NCBI GenBank assembly: GCA_016794425.1
Contig: JAEUHR010000053.1
Location: 1 to 64,000, forward strand
DNA: 64,000 nucleotides
DNA from: Planctomycetota bacterium
GTDB taxonomy: Bacteria; Planctomycetota; UBA1135; UBA2386
Direction of reading: 5' to 3'
Shown here: piece after piece, positions 18,757 to 27,920 of the stretch
Numbering within the stretch: the first letter of the stretch is position 1
How the letters are laid out: each line of letters starts with the position of its first letter
The notes under the pieces: generated by a model
What the model was told of the DNA's origin: nothing
The model's input: only the letters and a program-made list of their open reading frames with translations
The model's database searches: none
Translations under genes and position numbers: made by a program

Positions 18757-19878
18757 TCACTCGTGCACGAGACCGTAGAACGCGCGGTCGGCGACCGGCG
18801 GGCACAGGTCGGGCGGCAGCAGCAGCGTGCGCGCGGCCCAGATCTCGGTGAACACGCGGTACTTCAGCGCCGTCTGGTCGAGGTAGGCGACGCCGTCGCT
18901 GCCGCCGGTGCCGACGCGGCGGCCGATCACGCGTTCGACCATGCGCGCGTGGCGCTGGCGGAACGCGAGCATCGCCTGTTCGCACTCGATCAGGCCGTCG
19001 ATGATCTGGCCCGGCCAGCTCAGCAGCGGCAGCATGCGGTTGCTGTCGACGAACAGGATCGCCGCGCGCAGCCGCGCGACGAACTCGCGCCGCTCCGCCG
19101 GCACGTCCTCGCCGCGCAGGTGCCGGATCGCTCCCTGCAGCTGGCCGCGGTAGCGCGCGCGCAGGCGGTCCTGGTCGGCCGGCGTCAGCGCCTGCACGGC
19201 GACTGCGTGGTCGAGCGCGCGCTGGTAGAGACGTTCGTGGCCCGCGAGGTAGGCGTCGACGAACTGCTGCACGACGCGGGCGTCGCCGGCGTCGCCGGGC
19301 TTGCTGCCGTGGATCGGCGTGCGGTGCAGCCACGCGTCCACCGCGGCCTTCAGCGTCGGCCGGTCCTGCAGGCGGCGCTGCACGCGCGCCAGCGCCGGCG
19401 ACGGCGACCCGTCGTGGCTCTTCAGCGCTTCGACGTAGCTGCCCTCGTTGCCCAGCGGGATGCGGTCTTCGTCCGGCAGGCCGAGCAGGATCTCGATCTC
19501 GCGCATCTGCGCCGATTGGAAGCCGCTGGCCGGGTTCAGCTTGTCGCGGAAGGTCAGGTAGTCCTGCGTCCGCATCGTCTCCATCAGCCGGAAGTGCTGC
19601 GATGCGAGGTCGAAGCAGATCGTGATGCGGCGCAGGCTCTGCACTGCCCCGGCCAAGGCGCTCTCGGGCACGCGCGGCTGCGCGAACAGGTTGCGCGCGG
19701 CGGTCAGCTCGCGCAGCACGACCTTGAACCACAGCTCGTCGATCTGGTGCACGACGATGAAGCGGACCTCGTCGTCGCCGAGTTCTGCCTCGTCGCGGGC
19801 GGTGCCGTTCTGCAGGCGCAGCAGGTCTTCGACCCGGATGTAGTCCCAGTAGCTGGTCGGCTTCGGGGTGTCGGCCAT
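18757..19878 (-). CDS. kynA: Tryptophan 2,3-dioxygenase
   Basis: 373 residues, the size of bacterial TDO. The haem and substrate pocket motifs are present: FIVVHQIDELWFK near 40 and SGFQSAQMREIE near 125. It opens the indole ring of tryptophan to N-formylkynurenine, the first step of kynurenine breakdown. No kynureninase or formamidase gene is nearby. ATG 19878 is taken; a TTG nine bases upstream is also in frame. A TAGATT hexamer on this strand (19886-19891) could be a -10 box very close to the start. Confidence 0.93.
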   Translation of the reverse strand: MADTPKPTSYWDYIRVEDLLRLQNGTARDEAELGDDEVRFIVVHQIDELWFKVVLRELTAARNLFAQPRVPESALAGAVQSLRRITICFDLASQHFRLMETMRTQDYLTFRDKLNPASGFQSAQMREIEILLGLPDEDRIPLGNEGSYVEALKSHDGSPSPALARVQRRLQDRPTLKAAVDAWLHRTPIHGSKPGDAGDARVVQQFVDAYLAGHERLYQRALDHAVAVQALTPADQDRLRARYRGQLQGAIRHLRGEDVPAERREFVARLRAAILFVDSNRMLPLLSWPGQIIDGLIECEQAMLAFRQRHARMVERVIGRRVGTGGSDGVAYLDQTALKYRVFTEIWAARTLLLPPDLCPPVADRAFYGLVHE

Positions 19879-19966
19879 GCCGCGCAATCTACGGCACCGG
19901 GGGCACCGAGCGATGGGCTGTTGTGCCCCGCGGCGCCGCCGGGCGCGGGGCCGAGCGGCGCGCCCC

Positions 19967-22015
19967 TCAGCGGGGGCTCAGATTGAAGTTGATCTCGATC
20001 CGGTCCTGACCCGGCGCGACCACCAGCTGCTGCTCGGTCTCCTTCATGTCGAGCATGCCGAAGAACGGGTTGTCGCCGCCCTGCCGGCTGGCGTTGATCT
20101 TGTAGGTGCCGGGCGGCACGCGCTTCAGCAGGCGGTAGTTGCCGTCGCCGTCGCTGACGGCGCGGCTGTGGAACATGACCTGCATCGGTTTGCCGCTGGC
20201 GTCCTTCTGCTGCAGGCGTTCGTCGAACGGGGTCGACACCGTGACCTGGATCTGGCCGGTCGGCGCACCGGCCACGGTCGTGCGGCCTTCGACGAGCGCG
20301 CCCATGGACAGCGTGATCACGCCGCAGTCGGCGACCTGACCTTCGGTCTCGAGCTTGATGTTCTGCGCCGTGCCCTCGCAGTAGTTCGAGTGCGAGACGC
20401 GGACCATGTAGTCGGCGAAGGCGAGCTTGTTGATGCGGAAGCGCCCCTGCGCGTCGGTGCGCGTCTGCGACTTGGTGTGCTTCTCGGGCATCATCGAGCG
20501 GAAGATGTCGAGGAAGCCGAGGTCGGCCGCCGGCCCGCTGTTCATGTCGGTCGTGACGGTCGCGTCGACGACCGGCTTGCCGCGATCGTCGACGACCGTG
20601 CCGACGATCGTGGCGCCGAGCGTCAGCTGCACCGTGACCTCCGGCGTGGCGCCGCCTTCGACGACCGTGAACGGCATCGACAGCGTCTTCGCGTGCGCCT
20701 TGTCCTCGACCTGCATCCGGAAGTCGCCGGGCGGCAGGCCGCGCACCACGGCCCATTCGCCGTTGTACTCGGACGGGTAGTCGCCGGGGTTCACGTTGCG
20801 GTCCGGGAAGTCCATCACCTTGCCGACGCCGGCCGGGTTGTTCGGGAAGTAGCGGGTCAGGCTGACGCGGTACGACTTGACCGGCGAGCCGTTGCTGGCG
20901 AGCACGCGGAGCTTCATGAAGCCGCGCTGGCCCAGCACCAGCTTGACCGTGGTTTCACCGGTCATCACCATCGGTTCGCGCGCGTCGAGGTAGCCGGCCA
21001 TCGACGTCTGCAGGTGGTAGGGGCCGACGCGCAGGCTCGGGAACGAGAACACGCCGTCGGCGCCGGAGGTGGCGGTGGCGTTCTGCGGCGTCTTCGTGCT
21101 GAGGCCGGTTGCGGTGACCGTGGCGCCGGCGATCGGCTTGCCGTCCGGGTCGACCACGACGCCGGCGATCGGCTCGCCGCGCACGACCTGCAGCAGGAAC
21201 TCGTTCGGCACCTGCGGCTTCAGCGGCTGGTTCAACACCGGCGAAGCGGCGTAGCCCAGCGCCTCGACGGTCAGGTTGACCAGGCCCTGCGCCGGCGCGT
21301 TCTCGAAGCGGAAGAACCCGGAGGCGTCGGTCTGTGCGGCGATGCCGCGCTCGCGCCCCGGCGTGGCCAGCATCGCGTGTGCCTGCGTGGCATTGGCGAG
21401 GTAGACGGTGGCGCCGGCGATGCCGAGCTGGGTGCCCTCCTCGACGACCCGGCCCTGCACCAGCGAGCCGAACTCGAGGCGGATCTCGCCGGCGTCGAAC
21501 CAGTCGCCCTCGCGCACCGACAGCCGGCCGATGCTCTTCTCCGGGAACCGGTCGCTGACGACGCGCAGGTCGCACATCTGGCCGGCGCGCAGCAGGCCGA
21601 GTTCGAAGCTGCCGTCCTCGCGCGTCTTCGACGAGGCGAGTGGCGGTGCCGACTGCGCCATCTTGGCGCGCAGGAACAGCTCGGCGGCGTTGCGCGAGAC
21701 GTTCTCGACCAGCAGCACTTCGACGCCGGGGGCCGGTTGGCCGTCGGGCGTGAATACGCGGCCGCGCACGCCCTGCGGCGCGTCGCCGTGCGAGGTCGCG
21801 TCGGCCTCGACTTCGGTGCGCAGCGGTTCCTGGGTGACCGGCGGCGTGGTGACGACCGGCGCCGGCGGCGGGGTCGGGTCGACCTGTTTCGGCGGCGTGG
21901 GCTCGGCGGACACGGGCCGCGGTGCGGGGTGTTCCTGACCCAGCATCAGGTAGGCACCGCCGCCGACCAGGGCGGCGAGCAGGAGCAGAGGAACGGCGAT
22001 CTTGGCTGTGGTCAC
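19967..22015 (-). CDS. Single-pass protein with carboxypeptidase regulatory-like (Ig-like) repeats, copy 1
   Basis: 682 residues. The N-terminus is a signal anchor (KIAVPLLLLAALVGGGAYL), then a Pro/Thr/Glu-rich linker, then at least five prealbumin-like beta-sandwich repeats recognisable by GV.GRV..p.G.P..GA.V and DG.F.....-type signatures (for example VQGRVVEEGTQLGIAGATV and GVVVDPDGKPIAGATV). Such repeats usually act as extracytoplasmic structural or binding modules. GTG 22015 is 19 bases after the stop of the upstream paralogue and opens directly into the hydrophobic segment; the longer in-frame form would overlap that gene. No enzyme domain is present. Confidence 0.82.
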   Translation of the reverse strand: MTTAKIAVPLLLLAALVGGGAYLMLGQEHPAPRPVSAEPTPPKQVDPTPPPAPVVTTPPVTQEPLRTEVEADATSHGDAPQGVRGRVFTPDGQPAPGVEVLLVENVSRNAAELFLRAKMAQSAPPLASSKTREDGSFELGLLRAGQMCDLRVVSDRFPEKSIGRLSVREGDWFDAGEIRLEFGSLVQGRVVEEGTQLGIAGATVYLANATQAHAMLATPGRERGIAAQTDASGFFRFENAPAQGLVNLTVEALGYAASPVLNQPLKPQVPNEFLLQVVRGEPIAGVVVDPDGKPIAGATVTATGLSTKTPQNATATSGADGVFSFPSLRVGPYHLQTSMAGYLDAREPMVMTGETTVKLVLGQRGFMKLRVLASNGSPVKSYRVSLTRYFPNNPAGVGKVMDFPDRNVNPGDYPSEYNGEWAVVRGLPPGDFRMQVEDKAHAKTLSMPFTVVEGGATPEVTVQLTLGATIVGTVVDDRGKPVVDATVTTDMNSGPAADLGFLDIFRSMMPEKHTKSQTRTDAQGRFRINKLAFADYMVRVSHSNYCEGTAQNIKLETEGQVADCGVITLSMGALVEGRTTVAGAPTGQIQVTVSTPFDERLQQKDASGKPMQVMFHSRAVSDGDGNYRLLKRVPPGTYKINASRQGGDNPFFGMLDMKETEQQLVVAPGQDRIEINFNLSPR

Positions 22016-22034
22016 GTTCGAAACCGGAGGTGGG

Positions 22035-24062
22035 TCAGCGGGCGTCGGGAATGTCGATGTCCTGTTCGACCAGGTCGGCGCCACTCGGCACCGTCACCGT
22101 GGTCGAAGAACGCTGTAGCTGCAAGAGTTGTCGGAGGAACTGCGCGTCGGGCTCGGCGCTGCCGACGACCGCGGCGCGCAGTTCGTAGCTGCCGGGGGGG
22201 ACGCGCCGGGGCAGCCGGAACGCGCCGTTGGCGTCGGTCACCGTTTCGAGCCGCGTCGTTGGACCGGGCACCGACCCGGGAGCTTCCGTCAAGACGACCT
22301 TGATTTGTCCGGCGAGGCGGCCGCCGATCGTGGCGCGGCCGGTCACGATGGCGCCGCGCTGGGCCACGACCGGTGGCACGGTGAGGTCCTGTTCGGCCAC
22401 GAGCTCGATGCCTCGGACGATGGTCCGGCAGACCTCGGGGTGCCGCACTTCGAGCTGGTAGGCGCCGTCCATCAGATGCGGCAGGGCGAACGAGCCGTCC
22501 AGGGCCGTGGTGGCCTTCGCCTGCGTGACCCGCGACGGCACGCTGCCGACCACAAGCTTCCAGAACGGGCTGTCCGGATCGGCGCCGTCGGTGCCGGTGA
22601 CCACTTCGGCGCCCGCCAGCGGGGCGCCGTCGTCGCGCAACACGCGGCCGCGCAGCGTGGCGCCGCGGTGCACGACCACGTCGATCGCCTGCGCCTGTGG
22701 GCCGGGGTCGCCCGCGACCTCGAACGGTGGGGAAAGGCTGCGCGCGAAGCCGTCGGCAGCGACTTCGCAGACGAACCTGCCGTTCGGCAAGCCGTCGAGC
22801 ACGCTGCGATCGGTGAACCCGTCGAGCCGCACGCTCTGCTCGGGCACGTCCGGCACGAGCCCGAGCTGGCCGCCGCGGTCGTCGAACCAGCGGCGCACGT
22901 GCAGCTGGTAGGTGCGCAGCACGGTGCCGTCGGCCGTGGTCGCTCGCACCGCGACGCGGCCCCGCCGCGGCAGCACCAGGACCAGATCGCTGCGACCGGC
23001 CGCGACGTCGGTGACCTCGTAGGATTGGAAGCCCCGCGCGATCGCCCGGACCCGGTGTGGGCCGGCTGACAGCCCCTGCACCTCGAAGGAGCCGGCATGG
23101 TCGCTGGTTGCGACCAGGGCTGGACTGGCGGCGAGATTGGGCCAGGCTTCGATGCGCGCCTGGGATACCGGTGCGCCGGCGGCGTCGCGGACGACGCCGC
23201 GCAGGGTCCAGCCGGGCGCCAGCGCGAAGTCCAGCTCGACGACTTCGGCGCCGAGTTCGATGTCCTTGTGCACGACGCGGGCGAAACCTGCCGCGACCGC
23301 CGAGATCCGCACGGCGCCCCGGGCCGGCGCGTGGGGCAGTTCGTAGCGACCGGTGGCGTCGGTGGTCGCGACGAGGCCATGGTGCCCCTCCGGCAGGCTG
23401 CGGCGGTGCACGTCGTCGAATGCGGTGCCGGGTTCGACCACGACGACGGCGTTCGGCACCGGCGTGGACAGCCCTTCCACCGTGACCCGGCCGCGCAGCG
23501 TGGTGCCCGGCACCAGCGTGATCGCGCCGAGGTCGTGCCACTGGTCGGCGAGCAGGCGCAGTTCGGCGATTCGCACCGTCGCGTGCGCGGGCGAAAGCAG
23601 ATAGAGCTCGTAGATCCGATCCTGCACGCGCGGCAGGCCGATCGCGAACGTGCCGTCGGCCGCAGACTGCGTCGATGCCATCGGGCTGGCCGGCAGCCGC
23701 TGCTGCAGGATCAGGGGAACCGACAGCGGGTCGTTGGCGGCGCTCTCGAGCAGGTGTACCTGGACACCGCCAAGCGGTCGCTGGCTGTCGTCGAGGACGA
23801 GGCCGCGCAAGCCTTGGGGCGTGGACGGTTTGGCGGTGTCGGGGGCCTCGGTGCGGAGGGCCTCCGAGGCGGCGGGGGTGTCGGGGGTGCTCGCGCGGAC
23901 GGGTGGTGCGTCCGTCGCCGCGGCATCGCCTCCCGGAGCTGACGGCGAGAGTGGGGTTCCGCCGGGCGCCGCAACCTCACGGCTGGCGGTAGACCACCAC
24001 CAGAACAGACCGGCTGCAAGCACGACGATGCCCAACATGGGCACGGCAGCGGACCGGTTCAT
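22035..24062 (-). CDS. Single-pass protein with carboxypeptidase regulatory-like repeats, copy 2
   Basis: 675 residues and clearly paralogous to the next gene in the operon: same signal anchor (MLGIVVLAAGLFWWW), linker, and a first repeat aligning along its length (TPQGLRGLVLDDSQRPLGG against APQGVRGRVFTPDGQPAPG). About six beta-sandwich repeats follow. The two proteins probably form or decorate the same envelope structure. Codons 35-42, in the low-complexity linker, are made of a copy of the 26-base repeat (23939-23963) shared with the transposon ends at 27797 and 29039. Start ATG at 24062. Confidence 0.82.
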   Translation of the reverse strand: MNRSAAVPMLGIVVLAAGLFWWWSTASREVAAPGGTPLSPSAPGGDAAATDAPPVRASTPDTPAASEALRTEAPDTAKPSTPQGLRGLVLDDSQRPLGGVQVHLLESAANDPLSVPLILQQRLPASPMASTQSAADGTFAIGLPRVQDRIYELYLLSPAHATVRIAELRLLADQWHDLGAITLVPGTTLRGRVTVEGLSTPVPNAVVVVEPGTAFDDVHRRSLPEGHHGLVATTDATGRYELPHAPARGAVRISAVAAGFARVVHKDIELGAEVVELDFALAPGWTLRGVVRDAAGAPVSQARIEAWPNLAASPALVATSDHAGSFEVQGLSAGPHRVRAIARGFQSYEVTDVAAGRSDLVLVLPRRGRVAVRATTADGTVLRTYQLHVRRWFDDRGGQLGLVPDVPEQSVRLDGFTDRSVLDGLPNGRFVCEVAADGFARSLSPPFEVAGDPGPQAQAIDVVVHRGATLRGRVLRDDGAPLAGAEVVTGTDGADPDSPFWKLVVGSVPSRVTQAKATTALDGSFALPHLMDGAYQLEVRHPEVCRTIVRGIELVAEQDLTVPPVVAQRGAIVTGRATIGGRLAGQIKVVLTEAPGSVPGPTTRLETVTDANGAFRLPRRVPPGSYELRAAVVGSAEPDAQFLRQLLQLQRSSTTVTVPSGADLVEQDIDIPDAR
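23939..23963 (+). repeat. 26-base repeat family, copy A
   Basis: GCTGACGGCGAGAGTGGGG followed by TTCCGCC. It shares the CTGACGGC and TGGGG blocks, correctly spaced, with copies at 25857, 27797 and 29014. It lies inside the linker-coding part of the repeat-protein gene. Confidence 0.6.
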
Positions 24063-24806
24063 CGATACCTCATCGATCGTCGGCCGCCTTCACTCCAGCG
24101 CGCCGGTGTCCATTGACGGGCAACAGCGGCCTGGGCTTCCGGAAGTCCGGCAGGTCCAACCCCGCGCGGGCCATGGCATCGGCAGTTCGTCGGTGGGGGG
24201 ATGGCACGTGGAGAGCCGAATGGGCTCACGCCCATGCTCAGCTGGGGTGGCGCAACGTGCAACGATGACTGACGGCAAGCTTGGACCCGGGGCGTTCCGG
24301 ACCGCGGGGTCGGAGAAGGGCGTCCCCTCGGTTATCGTCCGAGGTGTGTTGGTTCGGGATTGGAGGAGGTGCACCCGCGTGTCGTTGTTCGTGTGCTCCG
24401 GGTACGGTGTCCGCGCCGTCCGTCTCTCGATGGCAGCGCTGCCGCAGACGGCGGTTCCCTTCTCCAGCATGGCGCCGAGACTCGCATCGCATCTGCGTGG
24501 CAGGCGACAGGCGTCCCTTGCCCGCAGCAGGTCACGTCTGGAAGCCCGGTTCAGGTCGCCGAAACACGTGGTGGGTTGGTGCCTGGCATGGCGCCGCCGC
24601 GGCACGGACCCGCTGACCGGATCGGGGTGTCGCATCGTGGCTTGCCTTGCTGGGATCGCGATCCTCGATCGCGGCGCCTTCGCGCCACCCCTGCGTGGCT
24701 GCGCCGGTCGCGGCCTGCTCGGTGCGCCAGCAGAGCCTGACTACGGACCGCGGCTGCTCGCGGATGCGCTGGTGCAGGAACGGCTGGCCCTCGGCCTGAG
24801 GCTCGG
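24063..24806. other. 744-base region without a recognisable gene
   Basis: All six frames have short open stretches, none with family similarity, good codon bias or a ribosome binding site. The longest (24090-24635, minus; 23650-24810, plus, running out of the upstream gene) are compositionally odd. A partial copy of the 26-base repeat lies at 24268-24280. The final plus-strand frame ends in a TGA overlapping the ATG of the membrane protein gene (ATGA at 24807), so a short coupled upstream gene cannot be excluded. I read this as the debris of an insertion. Confidence 0.5.
24268..24280 (+). repeat. 26-base repeat family, partial copy E
   Basis: ACTGACGGCAAGC, thirteen bases identical to the outer half of the copy at 25857-25882 (read on the minus strand); the inner TGGGG half is replaced. 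Confidence 0.45.
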
Positions 24807-26774
24807 ATGAACCTGCCGCCCCGACAGCGTGGTGGCGGTGTGCTGGCCCTGGCAGCCGCGGCGCTCGCTGCCTGGGTGGGCCTCCGGTTCCATCTGCACC
24901 TGGCGCCGGACCTGTCGAACCGCCTGCGCGACGACGCGTACTACGAGTTCACTTGGGCTTGGAACGTGGCCCGCGGCCTCGGTCCGGTGGTCAGCGACGG
25001 CATCACGACGAGCGGTGTCCAGCTGCTCTGGAGCGTGATGTTGGTACCAGTGGTGCTGCTGGTCGGGCCGATGGCGTTGCCGCCGGTCGCGTCCTGGCTC
25101 GGCTTCGCTCTGCATGTTGCCACCGCCGGCCTGTGGTGCTTCAGCACCCGCGACAGGCTCGCCGGTGCTTGCCTCGCGGCATGTTGGCTCGGACACCCGC
25201 TGCTGGTTCGGGAGAGCCAGAACGGTCAGGAGACGGCGTTGGCGTGCTTCTGCCTCAGCGCCCTCTGGCTCTTGCGCACGCGGGGCCTCGTTGCAACGAC
25301 CGTTTTGGCGGTGCTGGCAGGGCTTGCTCGCAGTGAACTCATCGTCGTGGCGGCAGGAGTGACGTTCGGCCGCCATGGTCCGTTCCGAGTGGCTGCATGG
25401 CTGCCGCCCGTGGCTGCGTTCGTGGTTGTGGCAGCAGCGAATCGCCTGCTTGGCGGCGGCTGGCTTCCGGATTCCGCGCTTCCCATGGCGTGGTTGTGGC
25501 ATGCGAACCACGACTCGCTAGAGGCGACGACGAAGCAGATCCTGCAGCAGTGGTGGTGGTTCACTCGCCCCATCTTGCTGGGCGGCCCGTGGGCGCTGGT
25601 TTCGGCGATGGGAACTGGGTTGGCCGTTTTCTTGGCGATTCGACGAATGTGGCCCAGCAGCCTGCGAGCAATGCCAGCTCTGGCCGTGGGAGCGGCCAGC
25701 GCGATTGGTGTCTCGGACCTGGTGCCGGCAGGTTGGGTTGCGGCGCTACTGGTCCTGTTTCCGTGTGTTCACTGGCGGCGGACGGCGGGTGTGGTGCTCC
25801 CGGCGTCTGCGGCTGACGTTCCGGTGACCTCGCGGTCCGGCTCAGGCCCGTCGCGTCGGCGCACCCCACGCTTGCCGTCAGTCTCGCTGCCGCAACGACG
25901 ATGGTGCTGGCTGTTGCTGGGGGCTGCGAGCGTCGTGGTCCTGCACTGGGCTGTGCGCTGGTATCCACGCGACTACTACCTCGCCCCGCTGGTCGTGATC
26001 GCGTTCGCGGCCGTGCGCGCCATGGCACGTTGGCGCCTGCTCCTGCTGGTCTTCGCGCTGGCCCAGATCGCGGACTTCCGACGGGTGGGTGAAGAGCACC
26101 TGGCAGGTCAGAAAGAGCAGGCGCTGGCGGGAAACTGGTTGGCTTCGTTGGTGCCACCCGGAGCGAGGGTGGGTTGCTTCAATGCCGGCCTCGTGGCGTG
26201 GATGTCGGTGACCCGACCCGAGGGTGCTGCCCCGGGTGCCAGGATCGTGAACCTCGATGGTGTCGTCGACTCGCGAGCTTTCGCCGCGCTGCGTGCCGGG
26301 AGGCTCGCTGCCTGGCTCGATGAGCAGGGCGTCGCATACGTGCTGGACAACCCGGTGCAGTTCTCTCGTGATCCGAGGCTGCCACATGCCTGCGGGCACT
26401 GGTTCGGTGACGGGTTCGATCCAGCTCGGGATCTGGTCGAGTTGGCGCGCTTCGATGTGCTGGGCGTCGACAACGGGCGGCCCGGCGGCGATGGAGTCAG
26501 GCTCTACGGTCGCAGCCCCGCATTCCCGGTCCACTCCCCGGACGAGGTGGCGGTCGAACTGGCTCAGGCCGCGGCAGATTGGCGGATCGTACGTTGGCGC
26601 GCTCTCTCGGGTCAGGTTCTCGAATTCGAGCGGGTAGCAGGCCACCGTGAGACGTTGCTGGCTGTCGATGCAGACACGGTGGCTTTCGTCGCCATTCCCA
26701 GGGGGCTGCTGGGCACCGGGAGGCTCTTCGTGCGAGGGCGGGCGGAGCCCGTGTTGGAGCTGCGAGTGTTGTGA
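24807..26774 (+). CDS. Polytopic membrane protein, probable GT-C type glycosyltransferase
   Basis: 655 residues with about nine or ten membrane helices between 12 and 430, then a soluble C-terminal domain of some 220 residues. An early acidic loop, RDDAYYEFTWAWNVARG, resembles the first periplasmic loop of GT-C enzymes (ArnT, oligosaccharyltransferase, mannosyltransferase types), where an Asp binds the metal or lipid-linked sugar. No closer family is evident. The hydrophilic loop at about 350-360 (SRRRTPRLPSVSL) is encoded by a copy of the 26-base repeat. Third codon positions carry more A and T than in neighbouring genes outside this region, which fits transfer. Confidence 0.6.
   Translation: MNLPPRQRGGGVLALAAAALAAWVGLRFHLHLAPDLSNRLRDDAYYEFTWAWNVARGLGPVVSDGITTSGVQLLWSVMLVPVVLLVGPMALPPVASWLGFALHVATAGLWCFSTRDRLAGACLAACWLGHPLLVRESQNGQETALACFCLSALWLLRTRGLVATTVLAVLAGLARSELIVVAAGVTFGRHGPFRVAAWLPPVAAFVVVAAANRLLGGGWLPDSALPMAWLWHANHDSLEATTKQILQQWWWFTRPILLGGPWALVSAMGTGLAVFLAIRRMWPSSLRAMPALAVGAASAIGVSDLVPAGWVAALLVLFPCVHWRRTAGVVLPASAADVPVTSRSGSGPSRRRTPRLPSVSLPQRRWCWLLLGAASVVVLHWAVRWYPRDYYLAPLVVIAFAAVRAMARWRLLLLVFALAQIADFRRVGEEHLAGQKEQALAGNWLASLVPPGARVGCFNAGLVAWMSVTRPEGAAPGARIVNLDGVVDSRAFAALRAGRLAAWLDEQGVAYVLDNPVQFSRDPRLPHACGHWFGDGFDPARDLVELARFDVLGVDNGRPGGDGVRLYGRSPAFPVHSPDEVAVELAQAAADWRIVRWRALSGQVLEFERVAGHRETLLAVDADTVAFVAIPRGLLGTGRLFVRGRAEPVLELRVL
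25857..25882 (-). repeat. 26-base repeat family, copy B
   Basis: On the minus strand this reads ACTGACGGCAAGCGTGGGG then TGCGCCG. It matches the transposon end copy at 29014-29039 in 22 of 26 positions. It lies in frame in a hydrophilic loop of the membrane protein gene. Confidence 0.65.
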
Positions 26775-26820
26775 CCCGGCCAGGGTCCGGCTCCAATGCC
26801 CCCACCTCAAGATCGACCGC

Positions 26821-27801
26821 ATGACTCGCCACACACTCAGCGAACAGTTCTTCCGCGACCAAGCCCAGCACAGCGCCAGCGGCGGCTTGTCGTCCGTCCT
26901 CAACCGAATCAGCCTGGTTGGTCGGATGCTGGCGGCCGAGATCATGCGCGCCGGCTTCGTCGGCAAGCTCGGCTACACCGGCACCACCAACGTGCAGGAC
27001 GAGAACGTTCGCGCGCTCGACGTCATCAGCAACGACATCGTGCTCCAAGTGTTCGAGAGCATGCCGATGATGGCAGGGATCGCGAGCGAGGAGATGGAGG
27101 ACATCCACCTGCTGCCGGAAGGGGAGAACGGCAAGTACTTGCTGACGGTCGACCCCCTCGACGGCAGCGGCAACGTCGACGTGGCCGGCCAGATGGGCAC
27201 GATCTTCGGCATCTACCGCCGCCAGAGCAGTGGCAAGGCGACACTCGCCGACTTCCTGCAGGCTGGCACGAACCTGGTAGCGGCGGGCTACGTACTGTAC
27301 GGGCCCTGCACGATGCTGGTCTACTCGGCTGGTGGTCCGGTCAACGGATTCACGCTCGACCGGTCGATCGGCACGTTCTTCCTCACGCATCCGAACCTGC
27401 GGATCCCGGAGGGGGAAGGGTCCTACTCGGTCAACGAAGCCAATGAGGGCAAGTGGGACGCCCGGACCCAAGCGATGGTGCGCACGTTTCGTACCCAGCA
27501 GACCCGCTGCGGCAAGCGGTCTGCGCGCTACGCGGGTGCTCTGGTCGGCGACTTCCACCGGACCTTGCTGAAGGGTGGCATCTACATGTACCCCGGTGAG
27601 GCGAAGAAGCCCGAAGGCAAGCTCCGGTTGCTGTACGAGAATGCGCCGCTGGCCTTCGTGTGCGAGAAGGCAGGCGGTGCCGCAACCGACGGCAAGCAGC
27701 GGATCCTGGCCATCACGCCACAGAAGCTCCATCAGCGGACTCCGCTCTACATCGGTAGCAAGGGGGACGTCGAGGAGGTCCACTCCCTCCTGCACGACTG
27801 A
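26821..27801 (+). CDS. fbp: Fructose-1,6-bisphosphatase class I
   Basis: 326 residues, the usual length. The enzyme hydrolyses fructose 1,6-bisphosphate to fructose 6-phosphate in gluconeogenesis. Visible motifs: SEEMED (metal ligands), DPLDGSGNVDVAG (normally DPLDGSSNIDVN, so Ser-Ser-Asn is Ser-Gly-Asn and the last Asn is lost), and KGGIYMYPG near the substrate pocket. The tail ends as in other class I enzymes, so the protein is complete. Its stop TGA at 27799-27801 is part of the left end of the transposase-bearing element. Codon use is slightly less GC-biased than in the flanking core genes. Confidence 0.93.
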   Translation: MTRHTLSEQFFRDQAQHSASGGLSSVLNRISLVGRMLAAEIMRAGFVGKLGYTGTTNVQDENVRALDVISNDIVLQVFESMPMMAGIASEEMEDIHLLPEGENGKYLLTVDPLDGSGNVDVAGQMGTIFGIYRRQSSGKATLADFLQAGTNLVAAGYVLYGPCTMLVYSAGGPVNGFTLDRSIGTFFLTHPNLRIPEGEGSYSVNEANEGKWDARTQAMVRTFRTQQTRCGKRSARYAGALVGDFHRTLLKGGIYMYPGEAKKPEGKLRLLYENAPLAFVCEKAGGAATDGKQRILAITPQKLHQRTPLYIGSKGDVEEVHSLLHD

Positions 27802-27822
27802 CGGCATGCGTGGGGCGCGTCG
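27797..27822 (+). repeat. 26-base repeat copy C, left inverted repeat
   Basis: Left terminal repeat of the insertion sequence. Bases 27799-27801 are also the stop codon of fbp. Confidence 0.65.
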
Positions 27823-27920
27823 CGGCCGGCGCCGCGGCCAGCGGTTCGGATTTCCTGCTACCGCTGGCGGTTTCTTCGCACATAGCCCTGCCGCGGATCC
27901 AGGTCGGATGCGGCAGGAGA

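Noticed and set aside
24090..24635. 181-residue minus-strand frame in the gene-poor gap
   Set aside because: No family similarity, no Shine-Dalgarno, and unusual composition; treated as non-coding.
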